A stretch of 64,000 nt of DNA from Firmicutes bacterium AM31-12AC (GTDB lineage: Bacteria; Bacillota; Clostridia; Lachnospirales; Lachnospiraceae), in contig QUJA01000001.1 of NCBI GenBank assembly GCA_003480425.1, forward strand, positions 124,001 through 188,000, read 5' to 3'. Shown in pieces: positions 55,100 through 63,982 of this stretch; within the stretch, counting starts at the first letter, position 1, and the number at the start of each line of letters is the position of its first letter. Under the pieces are notes generated by a model. That model made no database searches. It had not been told where the DNA came from and was given only the letters and a program-made list of their open reading frames with translations. Position numbers and translations under genes: made by a program.

Positions 55100-56303
55100 C
55101 ATACTCCTCCTTATATATATCCACCACCTGTGTACGAACACGCCCATCTGTCACATACACATCAAGTACTTCTCCTTGCTTTGTATCTTTAATGCTTCTC
55201 ACTGTCCGCCCCGATTTATCCGTTACATATGCATACCCTTGATTCAATTTCTGAAGCGGTGACAATCCTTTCATTTTCTCTATATAAATTGCCAGTTTAT
55301 GCCTGCTCTCTTCCAATGCCGAATTCATTCTGATACGCATACGACTGTCTAAATCAGCCAGATATTGTCTTTGTTCATTCAATTTCTGACGTGGATGAGC
55401 TACTTTTAATCGAAATGCCATCTGTTCCGTCTGCCGTCTGGAAAAATCTATACGCTGCCTTATCTGTTGATACATTCTTCTCTTATATTCTTCACACATT
55501 ATCTGAACCGAAGATAGTTCGTATACTGCCAATTCTGCTGCCGCAGATGGTGTAGGTGCCCTCAAATCGGCAACATAATCCGATATCAACGTATCTGTCT
55601 CATGCCCAACGGCAGAAATAATCGGAATTGTGCATTCGAAAATTGCTCTTGCCACAGCCTCTTCATTAAATGCCCATAAATCTTCCATTGAGCCTCCGCC
55701 ACGTCCGACAATGATCACATCTACGTTTTGTTGTTCCATCATCCGGATTCCACGGACGATACTTGCAGCTGCGCCTTCTCCCTGTACAAGTGCAGGATAT
55801 AAAATCAACTGTACATAAGGATTTCTTCGCTTAGAAATATTGATGATGTCTCGCACTGCCGCTCCTGTCGGTGCTGTCACAATACCGACACTCTTCACAT
55901 AGCGTGGTATCGGCTGCTTGTACTCGGCAGCAAACATCCCCATCTCCTCAAGCTCTTTCTTCAAAGCCTCAAATCGTTCATATAGTGCTCCTGCCCCATC
56001 CAGGATAATCTCTTTTGCGTAAAGCTGATATTTTCCGTCTCTTTCGTACACGCTTACAGAACCAAGCACGATTACATTCTGCCCTTCCTGCATACGAAAA
56101 GAAAGCCCCGACCTTGCACTTGCGAACATAACGCATGCTATCGTTCCGGACTCATCTTTCAGCGAAAAATAAATATGACCAGAAGTATGATATTTACAAT
56201 TCGATACTTCTCCTTTTACATATATGTGATTCAGCATAAAATCCTGGCTAAACATATTCTTCACATAAGAATTAACTTGTTTAACCGAATAAACATTACG
56301 CAT
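55077..56303 (-). CDS. xseA: Exodeoxyribonuclease VII large subunit
   Basis: Catalytic subunit of ExoVII, a single-strand DNA exonuclease. 408 residues: an N-terminal OB-fold (VKGEVSNCKYHTSGHIYFSLKD near 30-51), the catalytic core with VGIVTAPTGAAVRDI near 138-152, GRGGGSMEDLWAFN near 200-213 and SAVGHETDTLISDYVADLRAPTPSAAA near 229-255, then a coiled coil that binds XseB. In Bacillus folD lies between nusB and xseA; it is missing here. Confidence 0.97.
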   Translation of the reverse strand: MRNVYSVKQVNSYVKNMFSQDFMLNHIYVKGEVSNCKYHTSGHIYFSLKDESGTIACVMFASARSGLSFRMQEGQNVIVLGSVSVYERDGKYQLYAKEIILDGAGALYERFEALKKELEEMGMFAAEYKQPIPRYVKSVGIVTAPTGAAVRDIINISKRRNPYVQLILYPALVQGEGAAASIVRGIRMMEQQNVDVIIVGRGGGSMEDLWAFNEEAVARAIFECTIPIISAVGHETDTLISDYVADLRAPTPSAAAELAVYELSSVQIMCEEYKRRMYQQIRQRIDFSRRQTEQMAFRLKVAHPRQKLNEQRQYLADLDSRMRIRMNSALEESRHKLAIYIEKMKGLSPLQKLNQGYAYVTDKSGRTVRSIKDTKQGEVLDVYVTDGRVRTQVVDIYKEEYDVRREKE

Positions 56304-56342
56304 ATGTTATGCCTCCTAATGTCTGCTATTATCCGATTAACA

Positions 56343-56741
56343 CTAGTTTGCGATCTTAGCCAGCACACCATTTACAAAAGCAGGTCCCTCTTCTCCACTG
56401 AATCTCTTAGAGAGTTCTACTGCCTCGTTAATCGCTACTCCAGTCGGAACATCTTCGTCCCACTTAATCTCGTATACTGCCAGTCGCAGAATCGTAAGAT
56501 CCACTTTGTTCATACGAGTTGTTTTCCATCCTTCACATTTTTCATTGATCAGATCATCAATCTCAGAAACTTTCTCTACAACTGCATGATACTTATTCTC
56601 TATATATTCTTTATCCTGCTCTGTCGCATTCTCCAGACTTGCAAAATATAATTGCAAATGTTCCGGCATCTCGTCCATCTCATTAAATTCTATCTGAAAA
56701 AGCATCTTAAATACATGCTCTCGAAGTTCTGTTCTTTTCAT
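56343..56741 (-). CDS. nusB: Transcription antitermination factor NusB
   Basis: RNA-binding antitermination factor for rRNA operons. 132 residues, all-helical. Motifs: MKRTELREHVFKMLFQIEF at the start, TTRMNKVDLTILRLAVYEI in the middle and PTGVAINEAVELSKRFSGEEGPAFVNGVLAKI near the end, the NusB signature. The start at 56741 is supported by AAAGGAG 6 bases before the ATG. The gene stands after the asp23 terminator, so it needs its own promoter, which I could not call with confidence. Confidence 0.97.
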   Translation of the reverse strand: MKRTELREHVFKMLFQIEFNEMDEMPEHLQLYFASLENATEQDKEYIENKYHAVVEKVSEIDDLINEKCEGWKTTRMNKVDLTILRLAVYEIKWDEDVPTGVAINEAVELSKRFSGEEGPAFVNGVLAKIAN

Positions 56742-56836
56742 AACAGCTCCTTTCCACATTTTCTCTCATGTTTCTTTATTGTTATTCAGATCATAAAAAG
56801 CTGCTTACAACTTTTTATCACGACCCATCAGGTAAG

Positions 56837-56865
56837 AAAAAGGATGTCTGTACGACATCCTTTTT
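56837..56865. terminator. Terminator of asp23
   Basis: A perfect 12-base stem, AAAAAGGATGTC at 56837-56848 with its complement at 56854-56865, and a 5-base loop, 30 bases after the asp23 stop codon. T-runs on both strands make it efficient either way. Confidence 0.92.
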
Positions 56866-56895
56866 ACTACGCCGCTTCTTAGAATAATCAAACTT

Positions 56896-57279
56896 TTATT
56901 CCTGATTATCCATCTCAACTCCAGCCACACGAATATTAATATCTGCTACTTCCAGACCTGTCATATTCTCGATTGCTGCTTTTACTTTCTCCTGCACCTT
57001 CTCTGTTACAGTCATAATGCTATAATTATACTTCAGATTTAATGCCAGTGAAACTGTCACAACGCCTTCCAGCACGTCAACCTTCACACCTTTAGACAAA
57101 TTTTTCATACCGAGCTTACTAATCAGTTCGTTTGTGATATTGCCTGCCATAGATGCAACGCCTTCAACTTCTGTTGCTGCAAGTGCTGCAATGATTGCTA
57201 CTACTTCATCTGCAATCTTAACTTCTCCTTTGCTGCTGTCATTGTGTATTGTATAAGTGGTTCTTTCTTCCTTCGCCAT
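56896..57279 (-). CDS. Asp23/Gls24 family envelope stress protein
   Basis: 127-residue Asp23/Gls24 (DUF322, YqhY-like) protein. GEVKIADEVVAIIAALAATEVEGVASM near 18-44 and the later VKVDVLEGVVTVSLAL...YNYSIMTVTEKVQEKVKAAIENMTGLEV stretch follow the family pattern, ending in INIRVAGVEM. In Bacillus the yqhY homologue sits at this same place and is linked to lipid metabolism and envelope stress; the exact role is unclear. Here it has its own promoter (57315) and its own terminator, so it is transcribed alone. Confidence 0.93.
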   Translation of the reverse strand: MAKEERTTYTIHNDSSKGEVKIADEVVAIIAALAATEVEGVASMAGNITNELISKLGMKNLSKGVKVDVLEGVVTVSLALNLKYNYSIMTVTEKVQEKVKAAIENMTGLEVADINIRVAGVEMDNQE

Positions 57280-57314
57280 TTTTCAAAACCTCCTGTATGG
57301 TTCAATCTGTAAGT

Positions 57315-57342
57315 ATTATACCAAATATTAGTCTATTTGCAA
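57315..57342 (-). promoter_or_regulatory. Promoter for the Asp23-family gene
   Basis: TTGCAA (57337-57342), 16 bases and a perfect TATAAT (57315-57320) on the minus strand, about 35 bases ahead of the start codon, between prfC and the Asp23-family gene. Confidence 0.75.
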
Positions 57343-57361
57343 AGAAATTTGTCTGTTTTCT

Positions 57362-58954
57362 TTAAGAACGTCCAAATTCCGAAAGCTGCAGTCCCTCGTT
57401 TCTTTCCAATGTCATACGAATACTCCATTCATGCACAAATAACAATAATGGACGGTCCTTCAAATCTTTAATCTTCTTCATATCTGAAGTACCAGACAAT
57501 TTAGCCATATCAATTTCATCATTTTCAATCCAGCGGATATATTCGTATGGCAGATTTTCCAGTCTGATCTCCACGTTATATTCATTTTGCAAACGATATT
57601 TCAAAACATCAAATTGCAGAACACCGACTACTCCAACGATAATTTCTTCCATTCCTGTATTATATTCCTGGAAAATCTGGATTGCACCTTCCTGAGCGAT
57701 CTGATTAATACCTTTTACGAACTGCTTACGTTTCATTGTATCAACCTGACGCACCCTTGCAAAATGTTCCGGTGCAAATGTCGGAATTCCTTCATATGCA
57801 AATTTTTCTTTTGATGTTGTCAATGTATCTCCAATTGAAAAGATGCCTGGATCAAATACCCCGATAATATCTCCTGCGTAAGCTTTTTCAATCATTTTAC
57901 GTTCACTTGCCATCATCTGTTGTGGCTGAGACAAACGAATATCCTTTCCACCCTGCACATGATATACAGACATTCCCGCATCAAACTCACCAGAACAGAT
58001 TCTCATAAATGCAATACGGTCACGATGTGCCTTATTCATATTAGCCTGGATTTTAAATACGAATGCAGAAAAATCTTTTTCTTCTAATGGATCAATCAAC
58101 CCATGATCTGATTTTCTTGGAAGCGGAGAACTTGTCATTGCCAGGAAATGTTTCAAAAATGTCTCCACGCCAAAGTTTGTAAGCGCAGAACCAAAGAATA
58201 CCGGTGAAAGTTCTCCTTTTGAAACAAGCTCCATATCAAATTCAGCTGCGGCACCATCTAACAATTCGATCTCATCTGCCAAGATACTTTTCGCCTCATT
58301 GCCAAGGATTTCATCAAGACTCGGGTCATCGGCACTAAGTATCTCGACTTCTCCCATGCGTGTACCCTTCTGCGTATCAGAAAATAATTCCACTTCATTT
58401 TTTTGACGGTCATATACACCTTTAAACGCTTTTCCAGAACCAATTGGCCAGTTTACAGGGCAAGTTGCGATTCCCAACTCTTTTTCAATATCATCCAAGA
58501 GTTCAAATGTATCCATCGCGTCTCTATCCATCTTATTAATAAATGTAAAGATTGGTATATGACGCATTACACATACCTTGAACAGTTTTCTCGTCTGTGC
58601 TTCAACACCTTTCGATGCATCAATTACCATCACCGCAGAATCCGCAGCCATCAAAGTACGGTACGTATCTTCCGAGAAATCCTGATGTCCAGGTGTATCC
58701 AGAATATTGATACAATATCCACCATAATTAAACTGTAAAACCGAAGAAGTAACAGAAATACCTCTTTCCTTTTCAATCTCCATCCAGTCTGAAACTGCAT
58801 GCTTTGCTGTTGCTTTTCCTTTCACTGAACCTGCTTGGTTAATTGCACCTCCATATAACAGGAATTTTTCTGTAAGTGTTGTCTTTCCTGCATCCGGATG
58901 AGAAATTATCGCAAAGGTTCTTCTTTTCTTTATCTCATTTGTAAAATCAGACAT
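57362..58954 (-). CDS. prfC: Peptide chain release factor 3
   Basis: Translational GTPase that recycles RF1/RF2. 530 residues. G1 SHPDAGKTTLTEK near 17-29, G2 region RGISVTSSVLQF near 63-74, G3 DTPGHQDF near 85-92, G4 FINKMDRDAMD near 139-149. The C-terminal region distinguishes it from EF-G (no domain IV). The start at 58954 follows TAGGAGATAATA. Its position between spoIIIAH and the Asp23 gene interrupts the canonical cluster. Confidence 0.97.
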   Translation of the reverse strand: MSDFTNEIKKRRTFAIISHPDAGKTTLTEKFLLYGGAINQAGSVKGKATAKHAVSDWMEIEKERGISVTSSVLQFNYGGYCINILDTPGHQDFSEDTYRTLMAADSAVMVIDASKGVEAQTRKLFKVCVMRHIPIFTFINKMDRDAMDTFELLDDIEKELGIATCPVNWPIGSGKAFKGVYDRQKNEVELFSDTQKGTRMGEVEILSADDPSLDEILGNEAKSILADEIELLDGAAAEFDMELVSKGELSPVFFGSALTNFGVETFLKHFLAMTSSPLPRKSDHGLIDPLEEKDFSAFVFKIQANMNKAHRDRIAFMRICSGEFDAGMSVYHVQGGKDIRLSQPQQMMASERKMIEKAYAGDIIGVFDPGIFSIGDTLTTSKEKFAYEGIPTFAPEHFARVRQVDTMKRKQFVKGINQIAQEGAIQIFQEYNTGMEEIIVGVVGVLQFDVLKYRLQNEYNVEIRLENLPYEYIRWIENDEIDMAKLSGTSDMKKIKDLKDRPLLLFVHEWSIRMTLERNEGLQLSEFGRS

Positions 58955-59086
58955 ATTATTATCTCCTATCAAACATTATCGCATATGGAGTTTATTTTAT
59001 CACATTCTTTTTTCCCCCGCAATGCTTTACATTAAGAATTCGCACTGATATATAATTTTTATCCACTCTTCTTTTATGTTTTGATT

Positions 59087-59698
59087 TTATTCACTTGCAT
59101 GAATTGGACTGATCACAATATTCTCCGGCGCTATTTCAGTTTTTCTTGTTACAATATCTTCAATTTGAGCTCGATTTGCATCTGTCAGTTCGGCTGCATT
59201 TACAACAATATCTGCCGAATCTTCTGTAAGATTAACGACTGCATCCGAAAAACCTTTTGATGACATCAATGTTTCTATCGCCATCTCCTGTTCAGATAAT
59301 TCAGTCATTTTCAGCATCTGTGCAATCGCATCTTGTTTTTCTTCTTCACTGACTGTAGTACTGTCAATGATCGACTGCAGCATCTCTTTATTTTCTGAAC
59401 GCACTTGTTCGCGTGATATTTTAGCCTGTGCCACAGTGGATTCCATGCTTCCGCTTGTCAAAACTGCCTCGCCTGGGGTTCCTTCCACATCCGAATCATT
59501 GCTTGCGATTTCATTGTTTCCAAGATCATCCTCCGAAATATCCAAAAGTTCCTTATTTGCCATATCTGCATTTGTCTCTTCCGTTCCACTTTTCGTTTCT
59601 CCAAATAGTTTCCCTGAATAATTCAAATATCCGGCAATTGCAATCATAACAGCCAGCGTAGTAATAATAATTTGGTTCTTTTTGAATATTTGTTTCAT
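59087..59698 (-). CDS. spoIIIAH: Stage III sporulation protein AH
   Basis: Mother-cell component of the SpoIIIA-SpoIIQ channel (feeding tube) that links mother cell and forespore. 203 residues: a membrane helix near 10-27, a Ser/Glu/Asp-rich linker, and a C-terminal YscJ/FliF-like ring-building domain (EKQDAIAQMLKMTELSEQEMAIETLMSSKGF, then DSADIVVNAAELTDANRAQIEDIVTRKT). Last gene of the spoIIIA operon, 13 bases after spoIIIAG. Confidence 0.95.
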   Translation of the reverse strand: MKQIFKKNQIIITTLAVMIAIAGYLNYSGKLFGETKSGTEETNADMANKELLDISEDDLGNNEIASNDSDVEGTPGEAVLTSGSMESTVAQAKISREQVRSENKEMLQSIIDSTTVSEEEKQDAIAQMLKMTELSEQEMAIETLMSSKGFSDAVVNLTEDSADIVVNAAELTDANRAQIEDIVTRKTEIAPENIVISPIHASE

Positions 59699-59711
59699 GT
59701 AAAAACCTCCC

Positions 59712-60305
59712 TTATGTATCTGTCCGTTTCATTATTTTAATCTTATGCGCTTCCACTCCAAATAATGCCCGGATTGCGTCTGTAATATTCTTCACTACAA
59801 CAGCATTATCTCCACCATCTGCCACAACAAGCACTCCTGCTATTTCCGGAGTCAGTTCCTGACTCACATATGGAATTTCTGTCCCATCTGACTGACGCTC
59901 ATAAATACTGGTTCCATCTGAACTTTTTGTTTCAGAACTATTTGTTATTCCCGCCTCATTTGTGTTTGAATCAGACTGATTGTTTATACTTTGATCTTTT
60001 TCCACGATTTTCTGCCCAGATGATTTTAAGGTAATAACAATTTCTGTTCTTCCAACCCCATCTACTGATTCCAGGACATTTGTCAGACGTTTTTCCAGAT
60101 ACTCCTCATAATTTTCCAGATTTGTCTGCACATTTCTTACAGAACTTGTCTCTTGTATCGTTTTCTCTGCTTTCGAATCCTTTTTTGATATAGGAAATGC
60201 AACAACCAACAGTAAAATTCCCACAAGAAATATCAGCAGCAACTGGTTTTTTCTACTTAAATTATCTTTCCATTGTTCCAGAATCTGTTTCCATTTCTTC
60301 TCCAT
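59712..60305 (-). CDS. spoIIIAG: Stage III sporulation protein AG
   Basis: Ring-forming component of the SpoIIIA channel, 197 residues. A membrane helix is near 22-40, followed by a coiled linker and the ring-building motif: LENYEEYLEKRLTNVLESVDGVGRTEIVITL near 64-94 and the late GVLVVADGGDNAVVVKNITDAIRALFGVEAHKIKIM. The start at 60305 has GGAGG 9 bases ahead and lies within the last 44 bases of spoIIIAF, in another frame. Confidence 0.95.
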   Translation of the reverse strand: MEKKWKQILEQWKDNLSRKNQLLLIFLVGILLLVVAFPISKKDSKAEKTIQETSSVRNVQTNLENYEEYLEKRLTNVLESVDGVGRTEIVITLKSSGQKIVEKDQSINNQSDSNTNEAGITNSSETKSSDGTSIYERQSDGTEIPYVSQELTPEIAGVLVVADGGDNAVVVKNITDAIRALFGVEAHKIKIMKRTDT

Positions 60306-60597
60306 TTTTCCAATCCTCCGGAAGAAAATCTATAATATCTATATTTTCAAAATAATTATCTTTTTCCAGCAACTCTCTTTTCTCCTGCTCATATTCTCGA
60401 TTATTATATATCTCCCAAAAATTTTGTTCCATTCCTGTCACTTTTAAAATTGGTGTTACCAAAAGTAGGATAAGCACAAGACCTGCAAAAAACTGAATAT
60501 ATTTTTTATACTCTTTTCCCGGCAGCACTTCCAAAACAGCAGTAAATATAACCAGATAACAGACCAGATTCTGAATCCATTCATAGAGCAAATCCAT
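60262..60597 (-). CDS. spoIIIAF: Stage III sporulation protein AF
   Basis: Small membrane protein of the SpoIIIA complex, 111 residues with two N-terminal helices: EWIQNLVCYLVIFTAVLEVLPG near 6-27 and YKKYIQFFAGLVLILLLVTPILKV near 30-53, the typical SpoIIIAF pattern, then a charged cytoplasmic tail. Overlaps spoIIIAG by 44 bases. The C-terminal part is shorter than in Bacillus. Confidence 0.93.
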   Translation of the reverse strand: MDLLYEWIQNLVCYLVIFTAVLEVLPGKEYKKYIQFFAGLVLILLLVTPILKVTGMEQNFWEIYNNREYEQEKRELLEKDNYFENIDIIDFLPEDWKNGEEMETDSGTMER

Positions 60598-60611
60598 TCT
60601 CTTTTCACCTC

Positions 60612-61774
60612 TCAGGTGGCAGCTGCTGCCACTACAGCAATCGTAATCAAAAACAGTATCATTGTAGTTATAATAATCTGTAACAGCAATTCATACCCCT
60701 CACTTACACTGCTGATACAACCTGTGATCCTTGAATCAGATATCGGCTGTATCATTGCCGCAACAAGCTTATACAAAAAAGTCAAGAGTGCTGTCTGGAT
60801 GATCGGCATAAGACAAATTCCAACAATCACGATTGCCCCTGCCATTCCTATTCCATTTTTAATCAATACTGCTGTTCCAAATATTACATCCGCCACACTT
60901 CCAAATGTATTCCCAATCCCCGGAATTGCTGTCAGTGATTTTGTCCATGCACTCTTCTTAAGTGTATCCATCGCAGGTCCCAAAAGCCCTGTACAACATT
61001 CACTCCAATCACAATGCCGATCAGACTTTTCAGGCTCCACTGTATTCCTTTTTTTACCAGCTCTGCAAATTCTGACAATACCTCTTCTTCCAGCATATAG
61101 TTCATTACCTGAATCATAATGTATAAATTTATGATTGGAAGTAAAAAGCGAAATACCACTATCTCTACCAGGTAGATCAGCACCAAAATAAAATTGTAAA
61201 ACATCAATGCACTGCTGCTTCCTGCCGCAAACACCACCGACAAAAGATATCCCGGACAGAGTACTTTCATAAATTCCAGAATATTTTCCATTTTTTCCTC
61301 TATGCCGGATATTGCAATCCGAAATGAGTTCAAACTCATTGTGATCAAAAGCATATATAAAATATAAAAACTAATCTCCCCCACTTGTTTATTTTGCAAT
61401 GCATTTGAAAAATTTGTAAATACCGCTGCTGTGATTGCAATAAAAAGAATATGTACCAAATTTGTTTTATTTGCACGAAATTCATAACTAATCTGGTCTT
61501 TTACATACGAAAGTATCTTAATTCCTGTTTCTTGAAGATTTCCTTGCATCAATGTTTCCACTATATCTTGAAAACAAATTTTTTCATCCGGAAATAACAG
61601 CTTCAGATTTTGATTTATTTCAGAAAAATCCACTTCTCCCAAAATCTTATTTTTTATTTCTTCCTGTAGTATATCGCTTTGATCTTTTTCAGTTTCGGCA
61701 GCACTTACATAGAAACACATATTCACACAGATAAATAAAAATAATAGTATTAAATATCCCCTTTTATTTCTCAT
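60612..61774 (-). pseudogene. spoIIIAE: Stage III sporulation protein AE, split by one frameshift
   Basis: Multi-pass membrane subunit of the SpoIIIA channel, intact length about 387 residues. Frame one (61774 to ~60990) has a signal peptide and several helices ending in GIVIGVNVVQG. Frame two (from ~60990 to 60612) continues GLLGPAMDTLKKSAWTKSL, SIPGIGNTFGSVADVIFGTAVLIKNGIG-like helices and the C-terminal membrane region. Adding one C to the run at 60987-60989 (plus strand) joins them as VVQGLLGPAMD. As this protein is required for sporulation in Bacillus, the break is probably a sequence error or marks a non-sporulating strain. Confidence 0.9.
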
Positions 61775-62157
61775 GAAAGGAACTCCTGTATTGTCTCTAA
61801 CAACGTAAGCAGAACCGGAATACCAAGGACAAGTATTGTCAGTTTACTAAATATTTCTATTTGCACAGATATTGTCTGATACCCTGCATCTTTGCAAATG
61901 CTAGAGCAAAATTCTGCAATATAAGTAATTCCAATCATCTTTAACAACGTATATAGATATACTGTATTCATATTCAAATACTGTCGGATTTCTTCAATTG
62001 CATCAACAAAAATTGTTAATCTTTCTACAATACAAGCAAAAATCAAAATACTTACCGCCACACTTATATAAATCCCATATTCTGATCTGCCATTTTTAAA
62101 CTGTACTGCCATCAGCACACCTAATACTCCGACAATCCCTATCTGAACAATATTCAT
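61771..62157 (-). CDS. spoIIIAD: Stage III sporulation protein AD
   Basis: Hydrophobic membrane protein of the SpoIIIA complex, 128 residues with four predicted helices. It starts MNIVQIGIVGVLGVLMAVQFKNGRSEYGIYI and has LYTLLKMIGITYIAEFCSSICKDAGYQTISVQIE near 69-102, standard for SpoIIIAD, which is related to SpoIIIAC. Overlaps the spoIIIAE start by 4 bases. Confidence 0.95.
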   Translation of the reverse strand: MNIVQIGIVGVLGVLMAVQFKNGRSEYGIYISVAVSILIFACIVERLTIFVDAIEEIRQYLNMNTVYLYTLLKMIGITYIAEFCSSICKDAGYQTISVQIEIFSKLTILVLGIPVLLTLLETIQEFLS

Positions 62158-62213
62158 ATTACCTTCACCTTGCTTTGCCCGACTCCTAAAATTATCTTTA
62201 CCTTCCGTCCATT

Positions 62214-62408
62214 TTATAATGCAAATAATTGTTTCATCGTAATAAACAAGTCGTAAATATACGGCAGTACCCAGGAAAGCACAAGAACAAGTGCTGCAAA
62301 ACTTACAAGAAATGCCTGCTCGTCTCTGCCACTATGCTTTAGCACTTGGCTTAGAATAGACACCAGAATCCCAACTGCCGCTATTTTAAAAATTAAATTG
62401 ATCGTCAT
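62214..62408 (-). CDS. spoIIIAC: Stage III sporulation protein AC
   Basis: Tiny membrane protein of 64 residues with two helices: INLIFKIAAVGILVSILSQVLKHSGRDEQAFLVSFAAL near 3-40 and a final LVLSWVLPYIYDLF. The start at 62408 was set because GGAGGG lies 6 bases ahead and SpoIIIAC is about 65 residues in the family; a longer frame adds 21 non-homologous residues. Confidence 0.94.
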   Translation of the reverse strand: MTINLIFKIAAVGILVSILSQVLKHSGRDEQAFLVSFAALVLVLSWVLPYIYDLFITMKQLFAL

Positions 62409-62422
62409 GGTGTCCCTCCGTA

Positions 62423-62941
62423 TCACAATAATATCACTACCAGAAAAATTCCTGCCATCACTCCCAGACAACTTCCAATCCGTCTTTTTGTCTCAATTCC
62501 TTCTCTCATCTTCTCAATTTCCAGTTCAAGTCGTTCAATATAAAGCTGCAGATTCCGGCTTTCTACTGCTGTGTGATTTTGTCCCAGATAGCATCCCAGC
62601 TCCTTTAATTGAATTAAATGAGACGGCTTTAGACTTAATTCTCCCAAGTATTGATCAATCGTACGCATCCAAATTGTAAAAAATTCATCTGCCTCTCTGT
62701 TTTCTACCTGCTTTTGCATTGCTAAAAGCCAGTTTTTGTATGGTTGTTTTACCCGCTGTGCTATCTTTCCGAATACTTCACCTATCGGTGCGACACAATA
62801 TTCTAATTCCCCCTTTAATAAATAAATTAAATGCCGGATATACAACATTTTTTCCAGATAAATTTGTAATTCTTTACTGTACAAAAAACCAATCCCGCTC
62901 GTTGCAGCAATCACCAGTATACCGCCTATAATCCGCTGCAT
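62423..62941 (-). CDS. spoIIIAB: Stage III sporulation protein AB
   Basis: 172-residue protein related to type II secretion F-like components: an N-terminal membrane helix near 4-20, a helical cytoplasmic region (LIYLLKGELEYCVAPIGEVFGKIAQR near 38-63), a long amphipathic region and a C-terminal helix (SCLGVMAGIFLVVILL). Overlaps the spoIIIAA stop by 16 bases and is 14 bases from spoIIIAC. Confidence 0.95.
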   Translation of the reverse strand: MQRIIGGILVIAATSGIGFLYSKELQIYLEKMLYIRHLIYLLKGELEYCVAPIGEVFGKIAQRVKQPYKNWLLAMQKQVENREADEFFTIWMRTIDQYLGELSLKPSHLIQLKELGCYLGQNHTAVESRNLQLYIERLELEIEKMREGIETKRRIGSCLGVMAGIFLVVILL

Positions 62942-63870
62942 AGCAAACTCCCCCGCTCATCATAAATCGTTTTGATTTCCCCCGGATGATGCCTGTTTTC
63001 CAAAATAACATAACGTTCAAACCGACGCTTCCTTATCAGATCTCCAAGTACCGGCTTTTGCGATGCTTCCTCCATGTCCATTCCATGTACACTTGCAATT
63101 AATTTACATCCACATTGCATTGCATGTTCTACCGCATGAACATCTTCACTTGTTCCAATCTCATCAATTGCAAGTACGTGTGGTGCCATTGACCGGATCA
63201 GCATGATCATTCCTTCTGCTTTGGGACAACAATCCAAAATATCTGTCCGCATTCCAAGATGATTCTGTGCCACACCAAGATAACACCCACCTAATTCTGA
63301 CCGTTCATCTACTACCCCCACCGTGCATCCCCGAACATATTGATTTCCATCGGATATCTGGCGAATGATATCTCTGATCAGTGTTGTCTTCCCGCATCGT
63401 GGCGGTGATATGATTAACGTATGACATACTTCTCTGTTTTTTGTTATATACTGCATGATTGAATCTGCGCATCCGATTATTTCATGTGCAACACGAATAT
63501 TCACCGAAGATATGTACTGTAGATTTTTTACTCTGTTATTTTCTAATATCACTTTTCCCATAACGCCAGCCCGATGTCCTCCCTCTATTGTAACGAATCC
63601 CTGTTTCAATTCCTGTTCGTATGCATACAACGAATATTTACAAATATAATCCATTGTCTCTCGAATTTCTTCTTTTGTTACAATATGCTTGTTTTTTGCT
63701 TTTGATGGCAGTAGCATTTCTACATTTTCATACTCCACAATCAATGGCTGGTCAATACGCAGACGAATCTCTTCTAATTTTTCAAAATCTAATTCTTCAT
63801 TTTCTATGATTGCTCGAATCGACTTTGCCAGGACATTTAATATTTGTTGCCTTTTTTTATTTTCCCTCAT
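62926..63870 (-). CDS. spoIIIAA: Stage III sporulation protein AA (secretion ATPase)
   Basis: ATPase motor of the SpoIIIA channel, related to type II/IV secretion ATPases. 314 residues from the ATG at 63870, chosen since GAGGTGG is 5 bases ahead. Walker A is ISPPRCGKTTLIRD near 153-166; Walker B in HVLAIDEIGTSEDVH near 230-244; VTIEGGHRAGVMGKVI near 97-112 and GVVDERSELGG are hallmark. First gene of the operon, right after a sigma-E-like promoter. Confidence 0.97.
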   Translation of the reverse strand: MRENKKRQQILNVLAKSIRAIIENEELDFEKLEEIRLRIDQPLIVEYENVEMLLPSKAKNKHIVTKEEIRETMDYICKYSLYAYEQELKQGFVTIEGGHRAGVMGKVILENNRVKNLQYISSVNIRVAHEIIGCADSIMQYITKNREVCHTLIISPPRCGKTTLIRDIIRQISDGNQYVRGCTVGVVDERSELGGCYLGVAQNHLGMRTDILDCCPKAEGMIMLIRSMAPHVLAIDEIGTSEDVHAVEHAMQCGCKLIASVHGMDMEEASQKPVLGDLIRKRRFERYVILENRHHPGEIKTIYDERGSLLCSGL

Positions 63871-63889
63871 CTTGTCCACCTCTTTAAAC

Positions 63890-63917
63890 AATATATGAAG
63901 TGGCAGAAGAATTATGA
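63890..63917 (-). promoter_or_regulatory. Sigma-E-like promoter of the spoIIIA operon
   Basis: On the minus strand TCATAAT (63911-63917, a match to the sigma-E -35 pattern K-M-ATA-W-T) is 13 bases from CATATATT (63890-63897, one mismatch to CATACAnT). It lies 20 bases before the spoIIIAA ATG. In Bacillus this operon is sigma-E dependent. Confidence 0.55.
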
Positions 63918-63954
63918 CTAAAAATATTCACCGGACTTTTTTGTAATATATTAT

Positions 63955-63982
63955 GGAAAAGAATGTGCCTTGACACATTCTT
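63955..63982 (-). terminator. Terminator of a gene beyond the right edge
   Basis: AAGAATGTG (63959-63967) and its complement CACATTCTT (63974-63982) form a 9-base stem with a 6-base loop, followed by TTTTCC on the minus strand. It separates spoIIIAA from an upstream minus-strand gene outside the window. Confidence 0.75.

Noticed and set aside
56797..56818. AAAAAG/CTTTTT inverted repeat near the asp23 terminator
   Set aside because: The stem is only six A/T-rich pairs and a much stronger hairpin lies 20 bases away; not called as a separate terminator.
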